Origin: JACSRF01 sp964504445
Lineage (GTDB): Bacteria > Chloroflexota > Anaerolineae > Promineifilales > Promineifilaceae
Length of the DNA stretch: 64,000 nt
NCBI GenBank assembly: GCA_964504445.1
Contig: CAZDEO010000010.1
Span: 1 to 64,000 of the forward strand
Reading direction: 5' to 3'
Shown one piece after another: positions 52,245 to 60,829 of the stretch (position 1 is the first letter of the stretch; the number at the start of each line of letters is the position of its first letter). A program made the translations under genes and the position numbers. A model generated the notes under the pieces. That model made no database searches, was not told the DNA's origin, and saw nothing but the letters and a program-made list of their open reading frames with translations.

Positions 52245-53879
52245 ATGGAGTTGCGTGAATATGTATCCTTACTCTGGCGATGGTTGTGGCTCATCGCTTT
52301 AGGCGCCATTGTTGCCGGAGCATCTGCTTTTTTTATTAGCCGGAGCCAAACCCCTATTTATCGGGCGACAGCCATTTTGCTGGTGAGTGAAGGGAGTGCA
52401 GACAGTAACGAGTACCGGTCTCTGCTAGTAGGTGAACAACTAGCTCAGTCTTACGTCGCGCGCCTCACAAACTATGAGGTTTTAAATCAAGCGATTACCA
52501 ATTTAGGTCTTGACCTCACCCCTGAAACGCTGAAGGAGCAGGTAAATGTCAATTTGCTAAACGATACACAACTCATCTCCCTAAGCGTATCGAACCCTGA
52601 TCCACAATTGGCCAGTGACCTGGCTAATGAAATTCCACAGGTTTTTGCCGAACGGAATGTGAATCAACAGCTTGAGCGTTTTGCCAGCTCAAAAGAAAAT
52701 CTCGAATTAGAGTTAGGGAAAATCGAGGTGGAGTTACGGACGGCTGAAGGCCTGCTGGCCAGTGAGCTTGCCCAGGAGCCTCCCAATCAGGCTGCTATCG
52801 ATCAGGCAAACAATAACCTGCTCCGTTTGCGGGAAACACATTCCAGTTTACTGCAGAGTTATGAGAATGTGCGCATTGCCGAAGCAAGCAGCTTAAATAC
52901 CATTGTCATTGATGAAGCAGCACGGCCGTCTACCAACCCGGTAAGCCCACGCATCATCTCCAACACGCTGTTGGCAACGGCCGTTGGCGGTCTGCTAGCC
53001 CTCGGCATCGCCTTTCTCATTGAATACCTGGACGACACCATGAAAGATCCGCGGGAAATTGAGCATACGTTGGGACTCACCCCGCTAGGCAGCATCGAGC
53101 GCATGCGCATTGAACACGCCGTTGATGCCCTGGTCGTTGCCACCGACCCACGCTCCCCCACCGCTGAGGGTTTCCGCCATATTCGCACCAACATTCAATA
53201 CATTAGTGTGGATCGCCCACTAAAAACCATCCTGATTACCAGTGCCAACATGGGCGAAGGTAAATCTACCATCTCCGTTAATCTGGCGACCAGCCTGGCC
53301 CAGTCTGGCAAGCAAGTCATTCTGGTCGATGCAGATATGCGTCGCCCCATGCTGCACCGCCTGATGGAAGTGGATGGCTCGCGCGGCCTGGCGAACCTTA
53401 TCATTCGCGGCAAGGAAGACCCAGCTTTCCTTAAAACCACGCTCATTGCTAACTTGCGGCTACTCCCCGCGGGACGCATTCCCCCAAACCCAGCAGAACT
53501 GCTCGGTTCAGAAAGGATGCGTGACGTACTCAATTGGTTAGAAACAGAGGCTGACTACATCATTTTTGACAGCCCGCCGCTGCTGGCTGTTACCGATGGC
53601 GCAGTTTTGTCGCAATTGGTGGATACCACCATTCTGGTCGCCAGCAGCCAGACTCGTTTTCCAACTTTTGCCACGGCTACCCGGCAAATTACGGCCTTAG
53701 AAAGCAATATCGCAGGCGTCATTTTGAATAAGATGAACCCGCGCAGCAACCATAGCTATTACTATTACTATCGGCGTGAGTATCGTCCTTATGATGATGA
53801 CCCCAATGGGGAAAACGGCCGTAAATCATGGAAAGAGCGGGTGCAACACGCCCTATACTTCTTCAACATCTTCCATTAA
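52245..53879 (+). CDS. Polysaccharide-biosynthesis tyrosine autokinase, Wzc/CpsD type (544 aa)
   Basis: This controls chain length/export of surface polysaccharide. A Wzz-type N-terminal part has a membrane helix at ~15-40 and a second at ~240-265 around a coiled-coil extracytoplasmic region. The C-terminal BY-kinase has Walker A NMGEGKST (~335-342, Lys340), Walker A' ILVDADMRRP and Walker B IIFDSPPLL. The C-terminus is Tyr-rich (HSYYYYYRREYRPY), the expected autophosphorylation cluster. ATG 52245 with AAGGAAG is preferred to ATG 52224. A terminator follows. No glycosyltransferase operon is attached. Confidence 0.93.
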   Translation: MELREYVSLLWRWLWLIALGAIVAGASAFFISRSQTPIYRATAILLVSEGSADSNEYRSLLVGEQLAQSYVARLTNYEVLNQAITNLGLDLTPETLKEQVNVNLLNDTQLISLSVSNPDPQLASDLANEIPQVFAERNVNQQLERFASSKENLELELGKIEVELRTAEGLLASELAQEPPNQAAIDQANNNLLRLRETHSSLLQSYENVRIAEASSLNTIVIDEAARPSTNPVSPRIISNTLLATAVGGLLALGIAFLIEYLDDTMKDPREIEHTLGLTPLGSIERMRIEHAVDALVVATDPRSPTAEGFRHIRTNIQYISVDRPLKTILITSANMGEGKSTISVNLATSLAQSGKQVILVDADMRRPMLHRLMEVDGSRGLANLIIRGKEDPAFLKTTLIANLRLLPAGRIPPNPAELLGSERMRDVLNWLETEADYIIFDSPPLLAVTDGAVLSQLVDTTILVASSQTRFPTFATATRQITALESNIAGVILNKMNPRSNHSYYYYYRREYRPYDDDPNGENGRKSWKERVQHALYFFNIFH

Positions 53880-53897
53880 CCCCCACATCACCGCTCT

Positions 53898-53938
53898 ATG
53901 ATGAAGCCTTCGCCTATCAGCCGAAGGCTTCATCATTT
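53898..53938 (+). terminator. Terminator-like hairpin after the tyrosine kinase
   Basis: A perfect 15-bp stem (53898-53912 with 53922-53936, ATGATGAAGCCTTCG and complement) and a 9-nt loop. The T tract is short. Confidence 0.7.
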
Positions 53939-53959
53939 CTGCATCCTCTGGGCCTCATG

Positions 53960-53965
53960 TATAAT
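53960..53965 (+). promoter_or_regulatory. -10 box directly before the ABC-F gene
   Basis: Perfect TATAAT, 7 nt before ATG 53973. No ribosome-binding site, so a leaderless mRNA is likely. Confidence 0.5.
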
Positions 53966-53972
53966 TCAGCCC

Positions 53973-56003
53973 ATGGCTATCTTAACCGCTAACTTTGTTG
54001 GGCAATCCTTTGGCGATTTCGACGTTTTCAGTGGTGTCACCGCCAGCATTCCCAATAACGGAAAAATTGGGCTTGTTGGCCCTAATGGTATTGGTAAAAC
54101 AACCCTTCTGCTTATCTTGGCGGGGTTCAGCCAGCCGAGTGCCGGCAGTATCACCCTGGCCCGTAACGCGCGCATTGGCTATCTCCCCCAAGAGTCCTCA
54201 GACGCCTTCACCGGCAGCACCCACACAGTCCATGAAGAGATGTTGGCAGCCTTTGCCCATTTGCGCAGCATGGAAACCGACCTGCACAAGATGGAAACAC
54301 AAATGGCGCAAGGGAATACCTCTGCTGAACTGCTGGCCCAATACAGCCACCTGCAGCAAAAATTCGAGGGAGCAGGGGGTTATGACTACCCGCAGCGGAT
54401 CAAGCAAGTGCTCACCGGGTTAGGGTTTAGAGAAGCAGATTGGCAATTGCCGCTTACTTACCTGAGTGGGGGGCAAAAAACACGCGCCTTGCTGGCAAGA
54501 CTTTTGCTGGAAAAACCCAACCTGTTGGTGCTGGATGAACCTACGAACCATCTTGATGTGGACGCTGTAGAATGGTTAGAAGGCACATTAAAAGTGTGGG
54601 AAGGCGCCCTATTGCTCGTCAGTCATGACCGCTACTTTTTAGACCGTGTCGTAGACACCATTTGGGAAATGGCCCGCAGCGGTTTGACTATCTACCGTGG
54701 TAACTACAGCGCCTATGTGCAGCAACGTCGTGATCAGTGGCAACGACTAGAACAAGAGTTTGCGGCCTTTAAAGAACGCGTGGCCAAGGAAATGGATTTC
54801 ATCCGCCGTAATATTGCCGGGCAACGCACGCAGATGGCCCAGGGTAAGTTGAGCCGCCTGGCGCGCGAGGTAGAAGCGGTTCGTGTTGGGGGGTTAGGCA
54901 TGATCGCGCAGCTCAACAGCAAAGGGTGGGCGCAAGTTTCCAGCAATTTGGATTTGCGCCGCCCGGCAAGCACGGTGGATGAGTTGCATCAGCGGATTGG
55001 TGAATTGCAAGGGCCACGCCGACCCACTATGCTGAATATGGCTTTACGGCCGTCTCATCGCAGTGGGAATATTGTATTGCGTACCAAAGATTTGCAGGTA
55101 GGTTACCCAGGGCACCCACCCCTCTTCGCCGCCGATGACATCGAATTGTGGCGGCAGGAATGCGCAGCCCTGATTGGCGGCAACGGCACCGGCAAAACAT
55201 CCTTTCTACGCACCATTTTAGACCAGCTTGCTCCGGCAAAAGGTGAAATTACCTTAGGGGCCAGCCTAAATGTGGGTTATTTCTCCCAGACGCAAGAGCA
55301 TCTTTACCCGGACGCATCGGTCCTTGATGAATTTTCCCGGCACACCCCCATGCTAGAAGGAGAAGCCCGCAGCTATTTAGCACGGTTTCTGTTTCAAGGA
55401 GATGACGTCTTCAAAAAAATCAGCAGCCTTAGCGGCGGCGAACGCAGTCGTCTGGCCCTGGCAATTCTTACCCTGGGTGAAGCCAACTTTTTGCTGCTCG
55501 ATGAACCAACCAATCACCTGGATATTCCAGCGCAGGAAGTCTTACAAGCGGCACTAGAGGAGTTTGACGGGACGGTGCTGTTGGTAACCCACGACCGTTA
55601 CCTGGTAGACCGCCTGGCTACGCAAATTTGGGAGTTGCGCCACGGCCGTTTACGCGTGTTTAATGGCCCCTATCAAGAATTTCTAGCCCAGCACCAGTTG
55701 GCGGCTCAGCGCGAACAGGAAGTGGCTGCTCAGCAAGAAACGGCTGCCCCCCCCCTGGCGCAAAATGGCAATGACGCCGAAACGCTCAGCAAAAATGAGC
55801 AACGGCGCCGAAACGCCCTTTTGGCCGGCGTTGAAGAGGCCATCACCCATTTGGAAATGCAGCTTCACGACATTACCCACGCAATCCAGCAGGCAACGGC
55901 CGTCCAGGACGTTGACAAGATACAAACCCTGAGCTTAGAATATGCTCGCACTGAGAGCCAACTGGCCCAGAAGCTAGAAGAATGGGAGACCTTGCATGAG
56001 TGA
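53973..56003 (+). CDS. ABC-F family ATPase (676 aa)
   Basis: Two ABC ATPase domains without membrane segments: Walker A GPNGIGKT (36-43) with signature LSGGQKTR and LLVLDEPTNHLD in the first, and GGNGTGKT with LSGGERSR and LLLDEPTNHLD in the second. The linker between them is helical, and a C-terminal coiled coil (~600-676) follows. Such proteins act on the ribosome (translation factors or antibiotic protection). ATG 53973 is chosen because an earlier in-frame ATG (53898) lies in the preceding terminator. The gene overlaps coaE by 8 bp. Confidence 0.92.
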   Translation: MAILTANFVGQSFGDFDVFSGVTASIPNNGKIGLVGPNGIGKTTLLLILAGFSQPSAGSITLARNARIGYLPQESSDAFTGSTHTVHEEMLAAFAHLRSMETDLHKMETQMAQGNTSAELLAQYSHLQQKFEGAGGYDYPQRIKQVLTGLGFREADWQLPLTYLSGGQKTRALLARLLLEKPNLLVLDEPTNHLDVDAVEWLEGTLKVWEGALLLVSHDRYFLDRVVDTIWEMARSGLTIYRGNYSAYVQQRRDQWQRLEQEFAAFKERVAKEMDFIRRNIAGQRTQMAQGKLSRLAREVEAVRVGGLGMIAQLNSKGWAQVSSNLDLRRPASTVDELHQRIGELQGPRRPTMLNMALRPSHRSGNIVLRTKDLQVGYPGHPPLFAADDIELWRQECAALIGGNGTGKTSFLRTILDQLAPAKGEITLGASLNVGYFSQTQEHLYPDASVLDEFSRHTPMLEGEARSYLARFLFQGDDVFKKISSLSGGERSRLALAILTLGEANFLLLDEPTNHLDIPAQEVLQAALEEFDGTVLLVTHDRYLVDRLATQIWELRHGRLRVFNGPYQEFLAQHQLAAQREQEVAAQQETAAPPLAQNGNDAETLSKNEQRRRNALLAGVEEAITHLEMQLHDITHAIQQATAVQDVDKIQTLSLEYARTESQLAQKLEEWETLHE

Positions 56004-57366
56004 GCAGGTAAGAACCATTACCCAAACCGGAAAACTCATCATTGGCGTAACCGGCAACATCGCCACCGGCAAGTCAGCAGTAATGCGCCTGGCCCGAGAA
56101 AAAGGGGCACTGACCATCGATGCCGACAAGATCGTCCATCATCTAATGGACACTGATGCCAATATGCAAGCAGCTCTGGCTGTCGCTTTCGGGCCAGATA
56201 TCCGCCTGGAAGACGGCCGTATCAACCGTCAAAAATTGGGCCAGCTCGTCTTCAACGACCCAGCAGCCCTCCGCGACCTGGAACAAATGGTACACCCCTC
56301 GGTGCGCATCACCATCGCAGAGCAAATTCAGCAAGCACCAGAGACGGTTATCTTCATTGAAGCCATTAAACTATTGGAAGGGCCACTGGCCGAAATCTGC
56401 CATCAAGTTTGGGTGACCCGCTGCCACAAACAGCGCCAGTTAGAACGGCTGATGATTTGCCGTGGGCTAGACTCTGAAACAGCAACCAAACGCATTGAGA
56501 TGCAACCCCCCCAAGAAGAAAAGGTCGCTCAAGCCGACGTCGTTATTGATACAGCAGGGCTAATGCGCGATACAGAAGCGCAGTTCGCGCTGTACTGGAA
56601 GCGCCTGCCAGCCCCGGCTGACGCCCCGCCAATCCAACTACGTATTCCGACAGATACGGGGTTAGTGCCCCCGGTGCCCATGCCGGTGACGTCTTCGGGC
56701 GTGGCTGAAGGAACGGCCGGAGAAAAACCACAAGAGTCCCCTATACGGCTAACCCGCCCCATTCCAAAATCGCTCAAGACCAAGCTGGGCCGCAAAATCG
56801 AGAAACCCGTGGCACCAGAAGGCGCCTCGCAACCAGTAACGGCCACGCCACCCCCAAAAACACCCACCGCCGCACCCGGCAGCGCGGAAGTACGCCGTGC
56901 ACGCCCATCCGACATACCCTCGGTATTGTTACTCATTCACAAAGCCACAGAGGGAGCCGCACGGTTAAAACGTGCAGATATGATGCTGGCTTTCGGCGAA
57001 CGCAGCTACTTTATCGGCCAAAAAGGCACCTCCATACACGCCGTCATCGGCTGGAATATTGAAAATTTGGTCAGCCGGGTGACCGAAATTTACTTTCATC
57101 CCTTAGAAATCCTGCCTGAAATTGGCCCGCCCGTCTTCGACAGCATCGAAGAATCTGCCGACAGTCACATTTGCGAAGTGATCGTCATCTTTTTGCCCCC
57201 CAATGCCCCCACTACCCTCACACAGATGTTGGTTGCCCGCGGTTACACCAGCACCGAACTAGACAAACTGCCCGCCACCTGGCAAGAAGCCATTCGCGAA
57301 TCGCAACCAGAGGAAACCTCATACGTTATCAAAGTACTGCGCGAGCGCGTGACGCACCCACTTTAA
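55996..57366 (+). CDS. coaE: Dephospho-CoA kinase fused to a GNAT-like domain (456 aa)
   Basis: The N-terminal ~205 residues are CoaE, the last step of CoA synthesis: P-loop GNIATGKS (Lys26) and DADKIVHHL. A Pro-rich, disordered linker (~215-300) leads to a ~150-residue domain that looks like an N-acetyltransferase fold (EVRRARPSDIPSVLLLIHKAT start). Bacterial CoaE is normally ~200 residues, so the fusion is unusual. The extra domain may use CoA or acetyl-CoA, but its motif A is weak, so activity is uncertain. It is coupled to the ABC-F gene. Confidence 0.85.
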   Translation: MSEQVRTITQTGKLIIGVTGNIATGKSAVMRLAREKGALTIDADKIVHHLMDTDANMQAALAVAFGPDIRLEDGRINRQKLGQLVFNDPAALRDLEQMVHPSVRITIAEQIQQAPETVIFIEAIKLLEGPLAEICHQVWVTRCHKQRQLERLMICRGLDSETATKRIEMQPPQEEKVAQADVVIDTAGLMRDTEAQFALYWKRLPAPADAPPIQLRIPTDTGLVPPVPMPVTSSGVAEGTAGEKPQESPIRLTRPIPKSLKTKLGRKIEKPVAPEGASQPVTATPPPKTPTAAPGSAEVRRARPSDIPSVLLLIHKATEGAARLKRADMMLAFGERSYFIGQKGTSIHAVIGWNIENLVSRVTEIYFHPLEILPEIGPPVFDSIEESADSHICEVIVIFLPPNAPTTLTQMLVARGYTSTELDKLPATWQEAIRESQPEETSYVIKVLRERVTHPL

Positions 57367-57408
57367 AATGAAACTTGATGCATAGACTTTTTAGGAGTAC
57401 ACCTTTTC

Positions 57409-57633
57409 ATGGAACCAATTAAGAACTGGGTTACCCAGCACCCCAACCTGTCCGCCTGGTTCGTCCTGGCTTTGGGAATGGTTGTTTTACTTGTCATCGA
57501 GGCCCGCAATGTTGGCTTACAAGGCATGCAGTGGTTCTGGCTTATCGTGGTCACAATTCTCGTAGCCGGCGCCTGCATCTGGATTATTAGCTGGGGCGAC
57601 GATGAAGAAGACGACACCGCACCCCAAGAGTAG
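57409..57633 (+). CDS. Small two-helix membrane protein (74 aa)
   Basis: Two hydrophobic helices (~residues 15-30 and 40-60, LSAWFVLALGMVVLLVI and WFWLIVVTILVAGACIWII) and an acidic tail DDEEDDT. No family was recognised. AGGAG stands about 11 nt before the ATG. It lies 42 bp after coaE and 6 bp before the site-2 protease gene, so it may be a partner of that membrane protease. Confidence 0.75.
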   Translation: MEPIKNWVTQHPNLSAWFVLALGMVVLLVIEARNVGLQGMQWFWLIVVTILVAGACIWIISWGDDEEDDTAPQE

Positions 57634-57639
57634 CTTTAT

Positions 57640-58761
57640 ATGCAACCTGCACCATCACAACCCGTTGTAGCCCCAGCCAAAGTAGAAACACTGCGGAACC
57701 TCATCGCAGATCTCTTTTCCGTTTACGACACCAGCCTGGATCAACCTCAACCCGGATACGTTCGTTTTCGCGGGATATTTATGCAAGACCCGGCGCATTG
57801 CTTTGACGACCTTCGGGAACGCTTTGAAAGCCTGGGCTTTACGCCCACCATTCGCGCCGAAAACGGCCGTACCGTCCTTACCGCCCTACCCTTCGTATTC
57901 AAACCCGAAAAGTCCCGCTGGAGCATCAACCTCCTTCTCTTCGTCGCCACCATCTTCTCCACACTCCTTACAGGGGCCAGCTACAGCGCCACAGGTCCAG
58001 AGATAAACCTGTGGCAAGGGTGGCCCTTCAGCCTTAGCATTCTGCTCATTCTCGGCACCCACGAACTGGGGCATTATTTTGCCGCCCGCTACCATAAAGT
58101 CCCCGTTACCCTCCCTTATTTCATTCCCCTGCCCTTTTTCTCTCTATTCGGAACCCTGGGCGCATTCATTCAGTTGAAAGCGCCCGTGAAAAACCGCCGC
58201 GCCCTCTTTGATGTTGGCGCGGCAGGCCCGTTGGCCGGCTTGGTTTTTGCCATCCCTATTCTCATTTATGGCCTGGCAACCTCGCCCGTAGGCCCCATAG
58301 GCCAGCCCCCTCCGGGAGGGGCCATTACGCTAGAAGGCAACTCCCTCCTATATGCCTTCATCAAATTCTCGATTTTTGGGCAGCTACTACCGACCCCTAC
58401 AGGCATAGATGTGCACCTGAATCAAGTTGCCTGGGCCGGTTGGGTTGGGCTTCTTGTCACCGGACTCAACCTCATTCCTGTGGGACAATTGGATGGGGGA
58501 CATGTAGCCTACGTGCTGTTTGGGCGTGCCGCGAAACAGCTATTTTGGCCTGTTCTGTTTAGCTTGGGAGCTTTGGTATTGTTGACTGGCACAACTATGT
58601 GGGTACTCTGGATATTTTTACTCTACTTCTTAGGACGCATGCACGCCGAACCCTTGGATGACATGACCCCATTAGACCCCAAACGCCGCATGTTGGCATT
58701 TGCGACGTTGGCCTTGTTCGTCCTGGTTTTCGTGCCCATCCCCCTACAAATCATCCCCTAA
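57640..58761 (+). CDS. Site-2 protease, M50 family (373 aa)
   Basis: This intramembrane zinc metalloprotease has His141-Glu142-x2-His145 (HELGH) in a membrane helix and the second motif NLIPVGQLDGG (Asn277 to Asp285) that supplies the third ligand. About seven hydrophobic helices follow an N-terminal ~85-residue soluble domain. It has the EcfE-like/Synechocystis-type arrangement without a PDZ domain. Such enzymes often release transcription factors from membranes, but the substrate is unknown. The start has no ribosome-binding site and is 6 bp after the small-membrane-protein gene. Confidence 0.9.
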   Translation: MQPAPSQPVVAPAKVETLRNLIADLFSVYDTSLDQPQPGYVRFRGIFMQDPAHCFDDLRERFESLGFTPTIRAENGRTVLTALPFVFKPEKSRWSINLLLFVATIFSTLLTGASYSATGPEINLWQGWPFSLSILLILGTHELGHYFAARYHKVPVTLPYFIPLPFFSLFGTLGAFIQLKAPVKNRRALFDVGAAGPLAGLVFAIPILIYGLATSPVGPIGQPPPGGAITLEGNSLLYAFIKFSIFGQLLPTPTGIDVHLNQVAWAGWVGLLVTGLNLIPVGQLDGGHVAYVLFGRAAKQLFWPVLFSLGALVLLTGTTMWVLWIFLLYFLGRMHAEPLDDMTPLDPKRRMLAFATLALFVLVFVPIPLQIIP

Positions 58762-58796
58762 GGGAGCAGCGCGCTCATAAACAAAGCCACCTCTGG

Positions 58797-58825
58797 TTGC
58801 TATTCATGGCTGAAATTCGTATACT
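58797..58825 (+). promoter_or_regulatory. Promoter of the 58862 gene
   Basis: TTGCTA (58797-58802), 17 bp, TATACT (58820-58825), 36 bp before the start codon. Confidence 0.55.
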
Positions 58826-58861
58826 GTAGTGTAATAATTGTTTATTTGAGCGAGCCATAAA

Positions 58862-59134
58862 GTGACAAGTATCTCAGAAGTATTTCAAGTGTACACCCAT
58901 ACAAATCAAAAAGTTGCCAAGGTTGTGCTGAATGGGTACCACATTGAGGAAGGGGGACCCTTAGGGTTGCATGGGGCCTTGCGCAGTTTCAAACTGCTGC
59001 AAGGAGACCTTTGGCAAGCATGGGCCGCCCAAGAGTCGTTGTATTTGCGCACAGGTACGGGTGTGGCGAATGAAATCCGGATAGCGGCGCTACCTGCAGA
59101 TGAAGAAAGTTTTGGTTTGATTGAATTTGTGTAG
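58862..59134 (+). CDS. Small protein of unknown function (90 aa)
   Basis: A 90-residue soluble protein, rich in beta-type segments (VYTHTNQKVAKVVLNGYHI, LYLRTGTG, EIRIAALPA) with no recognised motif. It has its own promoter (58797-58825) and terminator (59159-59188), so it forms a single-gene unit. The start codon is GTG 58862 and its ribosome-binding site is weak. Confidence 0.7.
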   Translation: MTSISEVFQVYTHTNQKVAKVVLNGYHIEEGGPLGLHGALRSFKLLQGDLWQAWAAQESLYLRTGTGVANEIRIAALPADEESFGLIEFV

Positions 59135-59158
59135 CCCCTGGTCTTTTCTAGCAAAGTC

Positions 59159-59188
59159 AGCCCTTGTCTCGACAAGGGCTTTTTCTTT
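59159..59188 (+). terminator. Rho-independent terminator
   Basis: AGCCCTTGTC (59159-59168) and GACAAGGGCT (59171-59180) form a 10-bp stem, followed by TTTTCTTTT. Confidence 0.92.
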
Positions 59189-59206
59189 TGCGGCCCTTGC
59201 GCCCCT

Positions 59207-59560
59207 TATCTTTTTCCACATTGTTTTCCTCTTTTTGTTATTAATGGTAGTAGTTTGTAGTAGGCTTGTGTATATGTTGAAACCCTGAGGTACGCCCCCT
59301 ACATGTGCGGGGGGCAGCGCTTAGTCTGGCGTCATATACGGCCGTTTCCCACCCACCCCCTGCCCCAAATCTGGGGATAGTTTTAGGCCATGCGGCAAAG
59401 CCTTTTTGCCCCCGGTTGCTGGCTTCCCGCAGATATGGAACGTCGTACCGTAGGGACCCTATATATAGATTCAGGAGACAAGCCCGCCGGCGGGAGTGCA
59501 GGAAAACTTTCCACAAATCGGACCAGTTATCCACAGGTTTCGTCAACTTATCCACAGGTT
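59207..59560. other. Intergenic region with phased DnaA boxes, origin candidate
   Basis: The gap 59135-59745 has no gene. Two perfect DnaA boxes TTATCCACA lie at 59527-59535 and 59548-59556, and CTTTCCACA (two mismatches) at 59507-59515. All are in one direction and spaced 20-21 bp, about two helix turns. A one-mismatch box TTTTCCACA is at 59212-59220, next to a T-rich stretch and TAGTAG repeats (59248-59262), and a short AT-rich run (TATATATAG) lies near 59460. A GC hairpin GCCCCC/GGGGGC lies near 59294-59315. No dnaA or dnaN is in the window. It could be oriC, a DnaA titration or reactivation site, or a DnaA-controlled promoter. Confidence 0.5.
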
Positions 59561-59646
59561 TTACATCAGAAGGGTTCTTTTCACCACGGTCGGAGTCTTT
59601 TTTTGTCCCAAAGAATGTGTGCTTGACTAGGGTTCTTCCAGCGATC

Positions 59647-59676
59647 TTGACAATCCTCTCCGTAATTGTCTAGAAT
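59647..59676 (+). promoter_or_regulatory. Promoter of spoVS
   Basis: TTGACA (59647-59652), 18 bp, TAGAAT (59671-59676). This is the best sigma-70-type match in the window. Confidence 0.7.
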
Positions 59677-59745
59677 TTACAGCATCTTACGCCATGCGTC
59701 TTGATGCGTAAAAAAGAGACCATAGGAGCGACTTGGAGGCCAAGC

Positions 59746-60006
59746 ATGAACGTAATCAAAGTATCTGCTCGTTCGCGAACAGCAGCCGTTGCCGGGGCTA
59801 TCGCCGGTGTTATACGTGAAGCGCAACGAGCTGAAGTGCAGGCGATTGGGGCCGGAGCTGTCAATCAGGCGATTAAAGCCATCGTCATTGCGAAGGGTTA
59901 TCTGGAAGAAGAAGGCGTGCATGTCATTTGTGACCCCTCTTTCGTGGAAGTTGAAATCGATACGCAGGAAAGAACGGCCGTGCGCATTGTAGTTGAGCCT
60001 AGATAA
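59746..60006 (+). CDS. spoVS: Stage V sporulation protein S family (86 aa)
   Basis: An Alba-like fold DNA/RNA-binding small protein (MNVIKVSARSRTAAVAGAIAG, AIGAGAVNQAIKAIVIAKGYLEEEG), conserved also in non-sporulating bacteria. The length of 86 is the family standard. ATG 59746 is chosen since GGAGG lies ~6 nt upstream and the family starts with MNVIKVSA. A good promoter and a terminator make a single-gene unit. No other sporulation gene is present, so a general role is more likely. Confidence 0.95.
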   Translation: MNVIKVSARSRTAAVAGAIAGVIREAQRAEVQAIGAGAVNQAIKAIVIAKGYLEEEGVHVICDPSFVEVEIDTQERTAVRIVVEPR

Positions 60007-60028
60007 ATTAAAAAACCGCAAGTTTAGA

Positions 60029-60059
60029 AAGGGCACGACAAAATCGTGCTCTTTTTTTG
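60029..60059 (+). terminator. Rho-independent terminator of spoVS
   Basis: Stem AAGGGCACGA (60029-60038) with TCGTGCTCTT (60044-60053), a 5-nt loop and a run of T residues. Confidence 0.85.
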
Positions 60060-60109
60060 TCAAGAAAGAGCTTCTTTCCCCTTTTTCAGGCCAGTTGGAG
60101 GTGTGTTTG

Positions 60110-60829
60110 ATGTTGCGCCCTAAAGACTTCTTTGATTTGGGTAACCCCACCGTTGCAGAATTTTTCACCGGACACACCCATGTTTGGGAAATCCTTGCCC
60201 ACATAGATCACCATATCCAGCGGTTGGTTGGGGCAAATCAAACAATTCTGGGCGATGTCTTACCGGGCGCCTATGTGAGTGACCGCCCGGTATACATTGC
60301 TGCCGGAGCGCGCATTGAGCCCGGTGCTTACGTGCAAGGCCCCGCATATATTGGCCCTGGAGCTGTTGTGCGGCATGGCGCATATGTGCGCGAGAACGTC
60401 ATCATGCTTTCTGGTAGCACCTTAGGGCACGCCAGTGAGGCGAAGAACAGCCTCTTTTTGCCCCACGCGGCAGCACCCCATTTCAACTATGTTGGGGACA
60501 GCGTGCTGGGCCAGCACGTCAACCTGGGCGCGGGCACCAAATTGAGCAATTTGGGCATCCTCAGCGAAAAAGATCCCCTCACCGGAAAACGGCCGTCCAT
60601 CAAACTCATGATTGATGGACAAGAGTACGATACCGGACTGGCCAAACTAGGGGCCATTTTGGGCGACTATGCTCAAACCGGCTGCAATGCGGTGCTGAAT
60701 CCTGGCTGCATAGTTGGCCCCCACACCCTCATTTATGCCAACGTTAGCCTGCGCAAAGGGTATCATCCCGGCCACAGCATCATCAAACTGCGGCAAACTG
60801 TGCGGCGCATAGACAAAATTAACCGCTGA
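60110..60829 (+). CDS. Left-handed beta-helix (hexapeptide) sugar-nucleotide-type protein (239 aa)
   Basis: Residues ~60-200 are hexapeptide repeats of the LbH fold (YVSDRPVYIAAGARIEPGAYVQGPAYIGPG pattern), as in the C-terminal half of GlmU. The nucleotidyltransferase domain of GlmU-type enzymes is absent. The C-terminus with GCIVGPHTLIYANVSLRKGYHPGHS fits the UDP-GlcNAc diphosphorylase/acyltransferase family. The function is probably acyl or sugar-nucleotide related. ATG 60110 follows GGAGG at 9 nt. Its stop abuts the convergent CinA/NadD-like gene (60830). Confidence 0.8.
   Translation: MLRPKDFFDLGNPTVAEFFTGHTHVWEILAHIDHHIQRLVGANQTILGDVLPGAYVSDRPVYIAAGARIEPGAYVQGPAYIGPGAVVRHGAYVRENVIMLSGSTLGHASEAKNSLFLPHAAAPHFNYVGDSVLGQHVNLGAGTKLSNLGILSEKDPLTGKRPSIKLMIDGQEYDTGLAKLGAILGDYAQTGCNAVLNPGCIVGPHTLIYANVSLRKGYHPGHSIIKLRQTVRRIDKINR

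Noticed and set aside
53898..53972. Upstream start for the ABC-F gene
   Set aside because: It lies inside the hairpin of the previous gene's terminator. TATAAT at 53960 would then be within the gene.
59290..59480. Possible structured RNA (4.5S/6S-like) in the intergenic region
   Set aside because: Only a short GC hairpin and palindromic bits were seen, and no SRP or 6S signature was recognised.
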